A model generated the notes under the pieces. The model searched no databases. It was not told the DNA's origin and saw only the letters and a program-made list of their open reading frames with translations. Source: Actinomycetes bacterium (GTDB lineage: Bacteria; Actinomycetota; Acidimicrobiia; Acidimicrobiales; JAMCPL01). From it: 64,000 nucleotides of DNA. The DNA lies in NCBI GenBank assembly GCA_021816935.1, contig JAKAWR010000004.1:141300-205299 (forward strand). The letters are read 5' to 3'. The position numbers and the translations under genes were made by a program. Positions 34,813 to 43,408 of the stretch are shown piece after piece. How positions within the stretch are numbered: the first letter of the stretch is position 1; every line of letters begins with the position of its first letter.

Positions 34813-34986
34813 GGCCAGTGATCATCACGCCTCTCATCCCAGGTTGCCGGCGGTGAGCGCCAAGGGCCACCGCCTCCTTAGGGCTGGGTAAGGCTCCACC
34901 AAGGATTCCGGTAGAGCCGGGGACAACAGCGGCTTCCCGATCAAAGGACTGCCTGACCAGAGTATCCAAAGGCGCTTTGGCAGGTC

Positions 34987-35346
34987 TTACATCCCCTCTG
35001 TCGGCCTGTCGGCCTGTCGGCCTCCGACTCGGGCACTTCCCCGCGAACTGCGGGTGCGTTGGTCCGGCTCCCACCCGTACGGGCGGATGGGGAGTCTTGA
35101 CCAGTCGACCGGTTGCCCGGTCATTATCTGTGCCATGAGGCGCACGTTGGCGAGTTCTGCCAGGGCCGCCAGGCTCTTCGCCGCGTTCAGGTCACGGTCG
35201 ATCATAAGCCCACAGTGCTCGCAGGTGAACACCCGGGCCGAGATCCCGACGTCATGGCCGGCCACGCCGGACGTCTCTCGCCTCGGCGCCTCTCGGCAGG
35301 CAACGGCACCGAAGGACAGGTAGGTCCTGGGTAAAGCAGCCTTTCG
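34987..35346 (-). pseudogene. tnpB: Remnant of an IS200/IS605-type TnpB gene (C-terminal part)
   Basis: The frame reads the end of a TnpB nuclease: RVFTCEHCGLMIDRDLNAAK and SLAALAEL are the second half of the zinc ribbon and the RuvC III Asp region. The first half of the zinc ribbon, normally TC..CG, reads TYLSFGAV, so both Cys are lost. A stop codon ends the frame upstream at about 35347, and no N-terminal part or TnpA is present. TnpB is an RNA-guided nuclease from transposons; this copy cannot be functional. It marks the left side of the accessory island. Confidence 0.82.
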
Positions 35347-35513
35347 ATATCGTTATTCCCGCGGATTAGCGGGCGTCAGATCAGGGCCGGGGCGGTGGAT
35401 TCAGGCTTGGACGACGACAGCGACGAACCGCTCTACGTCTTCTCTGGCAACGATCCCCTCCTGACCCGATTACCGGCCTTCTCCAACCGATCGATATTCC
35501 GAACGCCCGCGAC

Positions 35514-35951
35514 CTATCGCTTGCGGCACCGCGCTGGCTTCCACGGGTCGACCAGCCGAATTCCGAGGTCGTTGAAGTGCCGGACGTTGCGGGTGGCAAG
35601 TGTCGCCTTACGAGCAAGAGTAATGCCCGCTATCTGGGCGTCGCGAATCTCGACCGACCTGCCGGCGCGTTGACGTCGGGCAACGAGGGAACCTGCAGCT
35701 TCGGCGGCTGCGGTGTCGAATGGGATTACCCGTCCATCGAGGTCTTCGTCGAGAAGTCTGGTGAAGGCAGACTCGAGCCGATGTCGTCGCTGGGACGCGT
35801 CCAGCAATTCCAAACCCGCTCGGACTGCCAGCACCGTGATCGAGGTTGTCCAGACCGATTCAGATGGCTGATCGTCGAGCCACTCGACAACGGCTGCATC
35901 CGGGTCGGTATGCATGAGCGCCGAAAGGACATTCGTGTCGAGGATGATCAC
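35514..35951 (-). CDS. vapC: VapC toxin, PIN-domain ribonuclease
   Basis: This 145-residue PIN protein has ILDTNVLSAL with the first catalytic Asp, TTSITVLAV, the middle acidic site around PFDTAAAEAAG and the final RDAQIAGITL and LATRNVRHF. VapC toxins cut specific tRNAs or rRNA. The wording is that of the FitB-type subgroup. Its start overlaps the antitoxin stop by 4 nt, the usual coupling in such pairs. All four acidic positions appear kept, so it is probably active. Confidence 0.92.
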   Translation of the reverse strand: MIILDTNVLSALMHTDPDAAVVEWLDDQPSESVWTTSITVLAVRAGLELLDASQRRHRLESAFTRLLDEDLDGRVIPFDTAAAEAAGSLVARRQRAGRSVEIRDAQIAGITLARKATLATRNVRHFNDLGIRLVDPWKPARCRKR

Positions 35952-36208
35952 GGTGCATCGAGATCAGCAACTCTAACGGGATAGTCGCGAAGCTCGACGG
36001 CACCGCAGTTGATGCCGATGCCCTTGAAGCGCGATGCGATGGCCGTGCCGAGTCTGACAGGAGCGCCACGGTCCGACCGTACTGCGTCACGAAGTATTTC
36101 TCGCGCCTCTTCTTCCATCGAGCGACCGTGAACTCGGGCGCGGCGTTGCAAGCCGGACTTGACGTCTTCGTCGAGCTGACGGACGACCAGTTGTGCCACG
36201 ATCATCAT
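35948..36208 (-). CDS. vapB: VapB/FitA-like ribbon-helix-helix antitoxin
   Basis: The first 60 residues (IVAQLVVRQLDEDVKSGLQ, then RRARVHGRSMEEEAREIL) form a FitA-type ribbon-helix-helix DNA-binding domain; RARVHGRSMEEEAR is characteristic. The C-terminal 25 residues should bind and block the toxin encoded just downstream and overlapping. Two adjacent ATG codons (36208, 36205) are possible starts. The pair normally represses its own promoter. Confidence 0.9.
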   Translation of the reverse strand: MMIVAQLVVRQLDEDVKSGLQRRARVHGRSMEEEAREILRDAVRSDRGAPVRLGTAIASRFKGIGINCGAVELRDYPVRVADLDAP

Positions 36209-36314
36209 GATAGCACGATAGCGAATAGAGCTCGCGCCCCCGGCGAGGCTCGAACAACGTGGGAAGCGGTGCTGCCAGCAGCGTTGCCACGCACACTCGT
36301 GGTTCGGAGCGAGA

Positions 36315-36803
36315 TCATGTAGCTCGTCGGCTGCAGGTTCGTGGATCTCCTGGCAGGTCCCCGCTCCGGATGATGCTGAGCTGGTGGTGGCGGACGCCGG
36401 ACCACACGTGGACTTCGAGGGCGTAGCCGCCAGGGGCGAGGCGGGCTAGGAGCAGGATGGGTGGATTGGGCGCGTGCGACGCAAGTCGGCGCATGGTCCG
36501 GCCGTCGGTCCGGCTTGGGCCGGTGTCGACGGGGTGGACATGCCATTCTCCGAGGTAGCCCAGGCGGCGGTCGCCACGGCGAGCGCAGGCGATCAACGGG
36601 TGAGTGAGCCCTGCGGGCAGGACGTAGTGCGCCGGGCTCGGTCGGGTAGATGGAATCTCGAGCACGTGCGTGACCCAAGGGCGTTGGCTGCTCCGTGGGC
36701 CGAGGAGCAGCCCGCCCGTTTCGCTCGGATGGGCGGTGGCTGCCGCCCGCAGCAGCACTGCCTCCGCGCCCTCGGCGAGCAGTAGCTCAGTGATGCTCGA
36801 CAC
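36315..36803 (-). CDS. JAB/MPN-type metalloprotease (prokaryotic deubiquitinase-like)
   Basis: The 162-residue protein is a single JAB domain: Glu in HPSETGGLLLG, then the zinc motif EWHVHPVDTGPSRTD with His-x-His, Ser and Asp all present. Bacterial JAB proteins next to E1-like genes remove or process ubiquitin-like tags. Here the GTG start at 36803 lies inside the end of such an E1-like reading frame (stop at 36787-36789), so the two were an operon; the E1 is now only a stump. The JAB gene itself looks intact but probably orphaned. Confidence 0.82.
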   Translation of the reverse strand: MSSITELLLAEGAEAVLLRAAATAHPSETGGLLLGPRSSQRPWVTHVLEIPSTRPSPAHYVLPAGLTHPLIACARRGDRRLGYLGEWHVHPVDTGPSRTDGRTMRRLASHAPNPPILLLARLAPGGYALEVHVWSGVRHHQLSIIRSGDLPGDPRTCSRRAT

Positions 36804-37101
36804 GGCCGATGTGGTGGAACGGTACCTCTTCGATCGGCTGATAAACATCGATCACCTCGTCAGGGTGTTGCAGCTGGCCGGTCAGAGTGTCGACGGCCAC
36901 TTGCGCGGCAAGGGCCGAGATTGCCGCTACAGCCGAGGGCGGAGCGTTGTTGACCGGTGTCGAGCACCCCGGTTCGAGAAGCCTGTCCTCTTCGTCACCC
37001 TCGTCGTCGGCTCCGGACGGGATGATGGGATAGCGCGTGTCCTCGCCCCGGAGGTAGATGCTCGTGTCGCTGCCCGGGCGCTGCGATCGTCGAAGCGGCG
37101 G
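36787..37101 (-). pseudogene. C-terminal stump of an E1-like (ThiF/MoeB) adenylyltransferase
   Basis: A stop codon (TAG at 37102-37104) opens a frame of 104 codons whose end reads LLEPGCSTPVNNAPPSAVAA, ISALAAQVAVDTLTG and DEVIDVYQP, the C-terminal part of E1-like enzymes that activate ubiquitin-like proteins. The adenylation core and catalytic Cys domain are missing, evidently removed with the DNA between it and the chimeric ORF upstream. It overlaps the start of the JAB gene. Confidence 0.65.
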
Positions 37102-37126
37102 CTATTGCCGGTGCAGGTGGGCCGGT

Positions 37127-38278
37127 TCAGCTGGCGATGACGAAGCGGGCCCGTTCGGCCCGGAGCATCTCGAAGGGCGTGACGTAGCGCACCCCGACAC
37201 AGAGGCAGGCGTTGGGGATCTTGATCTTCTTCGTGGAGTGCGCGACGACCTCGTGGGTGACCACCACGTGGTGGTGGGCATGGGCGTGGGCAACGAGGTA
37301 GTAGCCGGCGTCCTGCAGAAAGGTGGCGACGGCGGCGGGCTCGTATCCGGCGCCGTTGGCCCAGGTGCTGGTGGCCTGTAGGCTCGGCACCACGGCGGTG
37401 TCGGCTTCGAGGAAGAAGGCGTCGGGTCGTTCGCTGGCCCAGGTCGCGAGGTCGTCGTCGAGGGCTGTCTCTCCCAGGAACAGGTGGACCAGCTCGTGCG
37501 TGACGGTGAAGATCTGGGCCGCCTTGGTGTCTGCCCCGTTGATGAACACCAGCGGTGCCAGCGGGTCGACCAGGGCAAAGCCTCGGAACTCGTGAGGGTC
37601 GAGCTTCCGATGCGTGTTGCTGCCGACGACCCCGCTCACCATGACGAGCACGCCCAGTTCCTCGGCATGGTCGACGAGGGTTCGTAACGCGTCCGACCGG
37701 GTGTCACCCCGCTCGCTGGGGTCGAACCCGAGGGTCGCCCTGATCTGCTCGGCGGCCTCCACGACGGGAACCAGCGTCGTCAGGGAGCCGACGAAGGCGA
37801 CGGGATCCTCCCTCGTCACCTCCGCGAAGTCCCGGTACCACTCCTGTCGCTGCTGGCAGGCGAAGATCGTGTCGAGCAGGTCGGGACTGGGCCGGTGCAC
37901 TCCGCCGTCGCCCATGGTCCGGTAGTCGGGGATCGGTACTTGCTCCTCGGGTGGCTCAGGCAGGAACAGCACCCGGCCCGCATCGGCGTGCTTGATGAGC
38001 CGGTAGCAGACGTTGGCTGCGGTGAAGGTCTTTCCCGAGCCCGTCGCCATCTGGATGAGCGCCCGGGGACGGAAGTGGACGAGGGACTCCTCGAGGTGGT
38101 GTATCGTCGTCTCCTGGGCGGGCCAGAGCCCGGCCGAGGTGAGCGGGGTGCCCTTCTTTTTCGCCTCGATGACTCCGACGGCCTTACGGTCGACGAAGAG
38201 CAGGTAGTCGGCGCCCCCGTGGCCTTCGACCATGGGGAACTCGCATACTGCGACGCCTGAGCCGGCGCCGAGGTTCAT
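37127..38278 (-). pseudogene. In-frame chimera: HsdR fragment + ImmA/IrrE peptidase + DUF4411 PIN-like fragment
   Basis: This 383-codon frame joins three unrelated pieces. Residues 1-115 are the N-terminal part of a type I restriction subunit (CEFPMVEGHGGADYLLF, VIEAKKKGTPLTS, IQMATGSGKTFTAANVCYRL). Residues about 116-275 are an ImmA/IrrE metallopeptidase with the zinc motif THELVHLFLGE. Residues about 276-383 are the end of a DUF4411 PIN-like toxin (LATWASERPDAFF, VVTHEVVAHSTKKIKIPNAC, FEMLRAERARF). ImmA/IrrE and DUF4411 genes often neighbour each other, so two deletions probably made the chimera. Translation from the internal ATG is possible, but function is doubtful; the peptidase part is the only one with its active site. 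Confidence 0.75.
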
Positions 38279-38423
38279 CTACTTGTGGCGCTGGACGACC
38301 CAGCCGCAGGCTGTGAGCTGGCGGTCGATCTCGACACGCGCTCGGGCCTCGGGGCCGAGGTAGTCCTCGGCGTCAGGCACGACGAAGGACCACCGTTGCT
38401 CGTGTGCTGTCGGTTCGTGCCAT
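38276..38423 (-). pseudogene. Disrupted 5' end of hsdR
   Basis: Upstream of the chimera the minus strand encodes WSFVVPDAEDYLGPEARARV and EIDRQLTACGWVVQRHK, the usual HsdR start, then a TAG directly before the ATG at 38278. The original ATG (38421-38423, with GAGGAA upstream) is in another frame, so at least one frameshift and one nonsense change are present. Confidence 0.65.
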
Positions 38424-38607
38424 CGCGTTGTTCCTCGGGTGTCCTTGTCTCAAGGCTGCTGACTGCGGTCGGTGGAGCCCGATCGCAAGGCTACTGAAGC
38501 CCTGGTCACCGAGCCCGGACTCCACCACCGTCGCGGTAATCCCGACGTGGCGCTCTGTGGGCGGCCCGCCTCGACCGGCGCCGAAGCGAGGCGACCTGCG
38601 GGCTCGG

Positions 38608-38985
38608 TCACCAGTCGTCGCCGACCGACAGTGTGAACCGCTCGCGCCGCCATCGACTGCGGAGCCACGTGTCGTCCTCTGCCGGCGGTCGCATCCTGGT
38701 CGGTCGCCCGCGGTAGCGACGGTGGAGGGTCTGCCGAGACATGTCGGTGAACCTGGCGAGCAACCGCTACGAGCAACCGTCCTGGTTCGCTTCATAGATT
38801 GCCTGGTGGAGGGCCAGTTCGGCGTCGCGGCGCATCGCTCCCAGCGTAGCAGCTTGTTGTGTCTCGCTTTCGGACGCCTTCTCGATGTTTACGCGAGGAC
38901 CCCCCTGTTTATATGTGGAGGTTTTTCGGTTCCGGCCGGGTCCTCCCACAGGCAGCCATCGATCACAGGAGGATCCCGTTGCCAC
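38608..38985 (-). pseudogene. Helix-turn-helix gene split by a stop codon
   Basis: The frame reads RRDAELALHQAIYEANQDGC, then a TAG, then continues in the same frame with RLLARFTDMSRQTLHRRY, a clear helix-turn-helix recognition unit, and ends with TWLRSRWRRERFTLSVGDDW. A single base change would restore one reading frame of about 125 codons. The family is not known to me; it may be a regulator or DNA-binding part of the lost restriction island. Between this gene and hsdR (38424-38607) I see nothing. Confidence 0.55.
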
Positions 38986-39279
38986 CTGCTGCTTCCACGC
39001 TGTCCCCGAGCCTGCCCCACGGCCGGCTCGCCTGCATCATCGACCATCACAAAGGTGCGAGAGAGGTTCCGGCGTTGGGTTTGGAGCGCAGCGCGTGGTT
39101 GCGCAGCCAGTCGGCCAGCGTCTTCACACCACAGGCGAAGCGGTCGAGTCGATGCTTAGGATCGAGCCGCTCGATGCGCACCTGCGGAGCTCGCTTGATC
39201 CGCCGGGCGCTGATGAGCGACAGATCGGCGAGGTGGCGAGCCGTCTCGCCGACATGCTAACCTTGGGATGTAGCAAAGA

Positions 39280-39440
39280 CCGCGAGGTGCCCCTTCGGGG
39301 GAGAATCGAGAAGCCGGTGTGAGTCCGGCACGGGCCCGCCACTGTGAGCGAGTAGTCCGCATCCACGGCCACTGGGCGCTGGCCGCCTGGGAAGGCGGGT
39401 GCGGGCGGTGATCCGCGAGTCAGGAGACCGGCCTCGTCGG
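39280..39440 (+). ncRNA. Cobalamin riboswitch
   Basis: The conserved core is clear: GAGGTGCC, then GAGAATCGAGAAGCCGGTG with AGTCCGGCACGGGCCCGCC and ACTGT, CCACTGGG, CTGGGAAGGCG and the B12 box AGTCAGGAGACCGGCC (39419-39434). Riboswitches of this class bind adenosyl- or other cobalamins and usually shut off downstream genes. The next gene starts about 55 nt later on the same strand and encodes a small peptide, followed by a radical SAM enzyme and a broken cobT. Confidence 0.95.
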
Positions 39441-39493
39441 TGAGAACATCGGCTGCCGGTGGTACGGCAGCCTGGCAACGGGAGATTTGTCAG

Positions 39494-39724
39494 ATGTGTA
39501 TGGACCCCGCCTCTTCCTCTGTCGGCACGGACTGTATCGAGTCTTCAACGGCCTCGATCGTAGCCGTGGGGTATTCAATAGGAGGTGATCCCAAGGGGGC
39601 TCAGCCCGCGGTGATCGCGTACCGAAGGGCGTGCCAGCCGGATGGCACCGGTTTGTCACACTACGTGCTCGTGGTCGAGGCTGCGCCACGAGACGGCGCT
39701 TTGTGCAAGACGAACAGCCGGTGA
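39494..39724 (+). CDS. Small Cys-containing peptide, candidate precursor for the radical SAM enzyme
   Basis: The 76-residue peptide has Cys at positions 2, 14, 47 and 72 and a distinctive middle: AVIAYRRACQPDGTGLSHYV. It is placed between a cobalamin riboswitch and a SPASM-type radical SAM gene whose GTG start overlaps its stop by 4 nt. ATG 39494 has GGGAG 9 nt upstream. This matches the layout of the CbpA/CbpB type of modified peptide system as I recall it (a peptide precursor with a cobalamin-linked maturase); naming it CbpA-like is inference. The region around RRACQPDGTGLSHY is the most likely modified core; no cleavage site can be fixed. Confidence 0.65.
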   Translation: MCMDPASSSVGTDCIESSTASIVAVGYSIGGDPKGAQPAVIAYRRACQPDGTGLSHYVLVVEAAPRDGALCKTNSR

Positions 39725-41205
39725 CCCGGCGGCTCGCGCCGCTAGAATCTGCCATGCCGGGCGATTTCCAAGGCGCCCCTCCCGACGACCGCCACCGGTG
39801 TGGCAGCAAAGACGGGCGGAGTGATCCCACCGCGTCGCTCTACCCGAACATCGGCGCTGGACCGGCGCTAGTCCCGGTCGATATCGGCCACGACGCCTTC
39901 ACGGCGCTCGTCGAGCCGGACACGGCCTTCTGGTCGCTCGTCTCGAAGGAGCGCCTCGCCGAGGTCCTCGCCGACCCCTCCTTCGTCGGCCAGGTCCACG
40001 AGCACGCCGAGGCGTTCACCGCCGAGATGGACCTCTTGCGCTTCGGCCTTGTGCCCTCGGCGGTGTACTTCAACCCGACGGAGCGCTGCAACCTCAACTG
40101 CACGTACTGCTACCTTCCCGAGCAGAGGCGCCTCCGCGGCGTGCGCATGAGCCAGGGCCGCCTCTTCGAGGCGCTCGAGATCCTGCTCGAGTTCTTCCAT
40201 CGCGCGCTTCCCGACGGAGTGCGGCCGCAGGTGATCTTTCACGGCGCCGAGCCGATGTTGGAGCGCAGGGCGCTCTTCTCGGCGATCGACCATTTCGCCG
40301 ACGAGGTCGTCTTCGGCGTGCAGACCAACGGCACCCTCCTCGCCCACGAGGCCATCGAGTTCCTCACCTCGCGGCGGGTCAGCCTCGGCCTGTCGCTCGA
40401 CGGCTCCCTCCCCGGGATCACGGACCGTACCAGGCGCACGCACAGCGGCCGAGGCGTTCACGATCGGGTGGTCGGCGTGCTGGAGGCGCTGCGCGGCTAT
40501 GAGAACCACGCGGTGATCTGCACCGTGACGACCGAGAACCTGGGGGATCTCGTCGGCGTAGTCGAGTTGCTCCACGGCCTCGAGGTGCCGACGTGCATGC
40601 TCAATCCGGTGCGCTGCACCCTCCAGGGCGCCCGGAGGGTCCGCCCGCCCGACGACGACCTTGTCGTCGGTTACCTGGCGGCGCTGGAGCGCGCCGACGA
40701 GCTCTACCGCGAGACGGGGCGCAAGCTCGTCGTTGCCAACTTCGCCAACATCCTCCTGGCGGTGGTGGCGCCCACGGCGCGACGGCTCATGTGCGACATC
40801 TCGCCGTGCGGCGCCGGCCGGTGCTTCTTCGCCGTGGACGCGCAGGGGGACCTGTTCCCCTGCAGCGAGTTCATCGGGCTCTCTGGCTTCGAGGGCGGCA
40901 ACCTGTTCGCCGGCGGACTCGAGCACTGCTTCGACACCGACGCCTTCCGTGCCGTCGCCACCCGCCGGGTCGAGACGATCGAGCGCTGCAGGGGGTGCGC
41001 TATCCGCCACTTCTGCGGCGCGCCGTGCCCGGCCGAGGCCCACGAGCTCCACGGTGACCTCGAACGGCGGGGCGCCTACTGTCGCTTCTACGAGGAGCAG
41101 TTCCGCTTCGCGCTGCGCCTCATCGCGGAGGGGCGCGAGGATGCCTTCCTCCCCGACGACTGGGACGCCGCCACCACGACCGTGTTCGAGGTGACGCACC
41201 CTTGA
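39721..41205 (+). CDS. Radical SAM/SPASM peptide-modifying enzyme (CbpB-like)
   Basis: Counting from GTG 39721 (coupled to the peptide stop), the radical SAM motif is CNLNCTYC at residues 123-130, in the context FNPTERCNLNCTYCYLPEQ. HGAEPML and QTNGTLL follow the family's barrel strands. The C-terminal SPASM region has CGAGRCFFAVDAQGDLFPC, then C.GCAIRHFCGAPCP and YCRFYEEQ, enough Cys for two more 4Fe-4S clusters. Such enzymes modify ribosomally made peptides. The first 100 residues form an extra N-terminal domain that could bind the peptide. ATG 39754 is an alternative start. Codons are strongly GC-ending and the surroundings are decayed, suggesting horizontal origin. Confidence 0.9.
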   Translation: MTRRLAPLESAMPGDFQGAPPDDRHRCGSKDGRSDPTASLYPNIGAGPALVPVDIGHDAFTALVEPDTAFWSLVSKERLAEVLADPSFVGQVHEHAEAFTAEMDLLRFGLVPSAVYFNPTERCNLNCTYCYLPEQRRLRGVRMSQGRLFEALEILLEFFHRALPDGVRPQVIFHGAEPMLERRALFSAIDHFADEVVFGVQTNGTLLAHEAIEFLTSRRVSLGLSLDGSLPGITDRTRRTHSGRGVHDRVVGVLEALRGYENHAVICTVTTENLGDLVGVVELLHGLEVPTCMLNPVRCTLQGARRVRPPDDDLVVGYLAALERADELYRETGRKLVVANFANILLAVVAPTARRLMCDISPCGAGRCFFAVDAQGDLFPCSEFIGLSGFEGGNLFAGGLEHCFDTDAFRAVATRRVETIERCRGCAIRHFCGAPCPAEAHELHGDLERRGAYCRFYEEQFRFALRLIAEGREDAFLPDDWDAATTTVFEVTHP

Positions 41206-41355
41206 TCAGATTGGCACGGCCCAGCCGGCGAGGAGGCGCTTGCGGCGGCCCGGCAACACCAGGAGCGGCTCACCAAGCCTTCCGGCTCACTCGGCATGCT
41301 GGAGGACGTCGCCGTGCAGCTCGGTGGCGTCACCGACAAGGACCGTGAGCTGTGA
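41206..41355 (+). pseudogene. cobT: N-terminal fragment of cobT
   Basis: Directly after the radical SAM stop, one frame reads EEALAAARQHQERLTKPSGS, LGMLEDVAVQLGGVTDKDREL and then TGA. This is the start of nicotinate-nucleotide:dimethylbenzimidazole phosphoribosyltransferase, the enzyme that makes the lower ligand of cobalamin. Only about 45 codons remain. It fits the cobalamin riboswitch upstream and suggests the peptide unit once belonged to a B12 locus. Confidence 0.75.
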
Positions 41356-41500
41356 CGGTACCGAGATGGAGCCGCTCAGGGAGCGTGCAGGCATCGGGGA
41401 CTCGGAGTGCCAGACGGTCTCGAGGTTCCGGCTCGCTCTACGAGGGGCCAACCTCGGCAGTATGGCCGGGGACGCCGGACACCGAGGCCATCCTTGTGGC

Positions 41501-43408
41501 ATGAGCCCTCCCTCGGTGGCGACGCCGGCCCTGACGCCGGGCTCCGTGGCTCCCTTCGCGCGTTTCGACGACTTCTCGGCCGGCACGGCCATGGTTTTCC
41601 GCTCTCCCCACCGCGTTCTGGAAACCACCCGTTCGGAGGAGGTTCCCGCCATTCTTACGGAGGTGGACCGGGCCACCGGCCTCGGCAGCTGGGCTGCGGG
41701 GTTCGTGAGTTACGAGGCGGCTTCCGGTCTCGACCCCGACCTGGCCACCCGGCGAGCGATCATCGGCGAGCCGTTCGCATCGCTCCCGCTGGTATGGTTC
41801 GCGATCTGTGGCCCACCGCAGGCGGCAACGCTGCTCACCGGGAAGGGCGACGGTTCGAGCCATGCCGCTGGCGGGTGTCATGGCGGTGGGGAAGGATACC
41901 AGGTCACTCCCTGGGTTCCTGGCACCGATTACACGGCGTACGAGCGAAAAGTCGAGGCGGTGCGCAACGCCATAGCGGCCGGCGACACCTACCAATGCAA
42001 CCTGACGCTGCGGCTGTTCGCCCGGACGACCGGGGATCTCGCCCGCTTCTACCGTGATCTGGCGCTTGCCCAGCGGGCCCGGTACAGTGCCCGGATCGAT
42101 AGCGGGCGATTCACGATCTGCAGCGCTTCGCCCGAGCTCTTCTTCGAGTGGGCAGGCGACCTGATCACGACCCGGCCGATGAAGGGGACCGCCGCCCGTG
42201 GGCGATGGCCCGCAGAAGACGCCGCTCGGGCACTTTCGCTGCCGGCCTCGGAGAAGGACAGGGCAGAGAACGTCATGATCGTAGACCTGATGCGCAACGA
42301 CCTGGGCCGGATCGCCGAGTGGGGCAGCGTCGGGGTGCCGGCCCTCTTCTCCCTGGAACGCTACGAGACCGTGTGGCAGCTCACTTCCACCGTCACCGCA
42401 AGGGCAGTTCCCGAAACGAGCCTGCTCGATGTTTTCCGGGCGCTCTTTCCGTGCGGTTCGGTCACCGGCGCCCCCAAACGGCGGACGATGGAGCTGATCG
42501 CCTCGCTGGAGGACACTCCGCGTGGCGTCTACTGCGGTGCAATCGGCGTGGTGGCGCCTCCGGGGGCTTCGCTGCGCGCGCGCTTCAGCGTGGCGATTCG
42601 CACCGTCGTGGTCGATCGCGTCGACGGCGACGCCGTCTACGGCACCGGTGGCGCCATTACCTGGGACTCGGATCCGGCCTCCGAGTTCGCGGAGGCAGCT
42701 GTCAAGTCTGCTATCCTCAGCCGGAGGCCCGACGACCCGAGCCTGCTCGAGACGATGGCCTTCCTTCCCGGTCACGGATTGCGCAACGTCGAACGCCACC
42801 TTGGCCGGATCGTATCTTCGGCCCGGTACTTCGGGTACGCTGCCGACGAGGAAAGGATCGCCGGCGCCCTGTATCGCGCCACCTCCACGCTCACCGAAAC
42901 GGCACGTGTCAGGCTGCTGCTCGGCCGTTCGGGAGTACCCGTGGTAGAGGTTGCGCCAATGCCCCTGCCGGTACCGTCACCGTCTACGGTACCGGCCACT
43001 CCGGCAGCACCGGTGACTCTGGCCATCGACCTCGAGCCCGTGTCTTCTACCGATGTATGGATGTTCCACAAGACCACCCGCCGGGATTGCTACCGGGAGC
43101 GCGCCGCCCGCCACCGTTACGCTGATGACGTGATACTGGTCAACGAGCGTACCGAGCCCACCGAGACCACCATCGCCAATCTGGTTTGCCGTATCGAGGG
43201 TCGCTGGTGGACTCCTCCTGTCGAGGCGGGCTGCCTACCTGGGGTGGAGCGGGGGCGTCTGCTCGACGAGGGGACAGTCGCCGAGAGGGCCCTTACCCTG
43301 CAAGATCTTCGCGACGGCGAAGCACTCGCCGTGGTCAGCTCTCTCCGGGGATGGAGGCCGGCGGTCCTAGCGCCGCCTCAGTGGACTGCGGGATCTACTG
43401 TAGGGTAG
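41501..43408 (+). CDS. pabBC: Aminodeoxychorismate synthase component I fused to aminodeoxychorismate lyase
   Basis: Residues about 1-395 are the chorismate-binding PabB part (GFVSYEAASGLDPDLA, TYQCNLTLRLFA, FTICSASPELFF, TTRPMKGTAARGRW, NVMIVDLMRNDLGRIAE, CGSVTGAPKRRTMEL). Residues about 410-635 are a PabC-type PLP enzyme (LLETMAFLPGHGLRNVERHL, HKTTRRDCY with the PLP Lys, NERTEPTETTIANLV, PPVEAGCLPGVERG). Together they turn chorismate into 4-aminobenzoate for folate; the amidotransferase PabA is not in the window. The fusion is known in other bacteria. ATG 41501 and 41462 are both possible starts and neither has a ribosome site. Confidence 0.93.
   Translation: MSPPSVATPALTPGSVAPFARFDDFSAGTAMVFRSPHRVLETTRSEEVPAILTEVDRATGLGSWAAGFVSYEAASGLDPDLATRRAIIGEPFASLPLVWFAICGPPQAATLLTGKGDGSSHAAGGCHGGGEGYQVTPWVPGTDYTAYERKVEAVRNAIAAGDTYQCNLTLRLFARTTGDLARFYRDLALAQRARYSARIDSGRFTICSASPELFFEWAGDLITTRPMKGTAARGRWPAEDAARALSLPASEKDRAENVMIVDLMRNDLGRIAEWGSVGVPALFSLERYETVWQLTSTVTARAVPETSLLDVFRALFPCGSVTGAPKRRTMELIASLEDTPRGVYCGAIGVVAPPGASLRARFSVAIRTVVVDRVDGDAVYGTGGAITWDSDPASEFAEAAVKSAILSRRPDDPSLLETMAFLPGHGLRNVERHLGRIVSSARYFGYAADEERIAGALYRATSTLTETARVRLLLGRSGVPVVEVAPMPLPVPSPSTVPATPAAPVTLAIDLEPVSSTDVWMFHKTTRRDCYRERAARHRYADDVILVNERTEPTETTIANLVCRIEGRWWTPPVEAGCLPGVERGRLLDEGTVAERALTLQDLRDGEALAVVSSLRGWRPAVLAPPQWTAGSTVG

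Noticed and set aside
39868..41199. 443-codon frame antisense to the radical SAM gene
   Set aside because: Glu/Ala/Arg-rich shadow of a strongly GC-ending gene; no motif.
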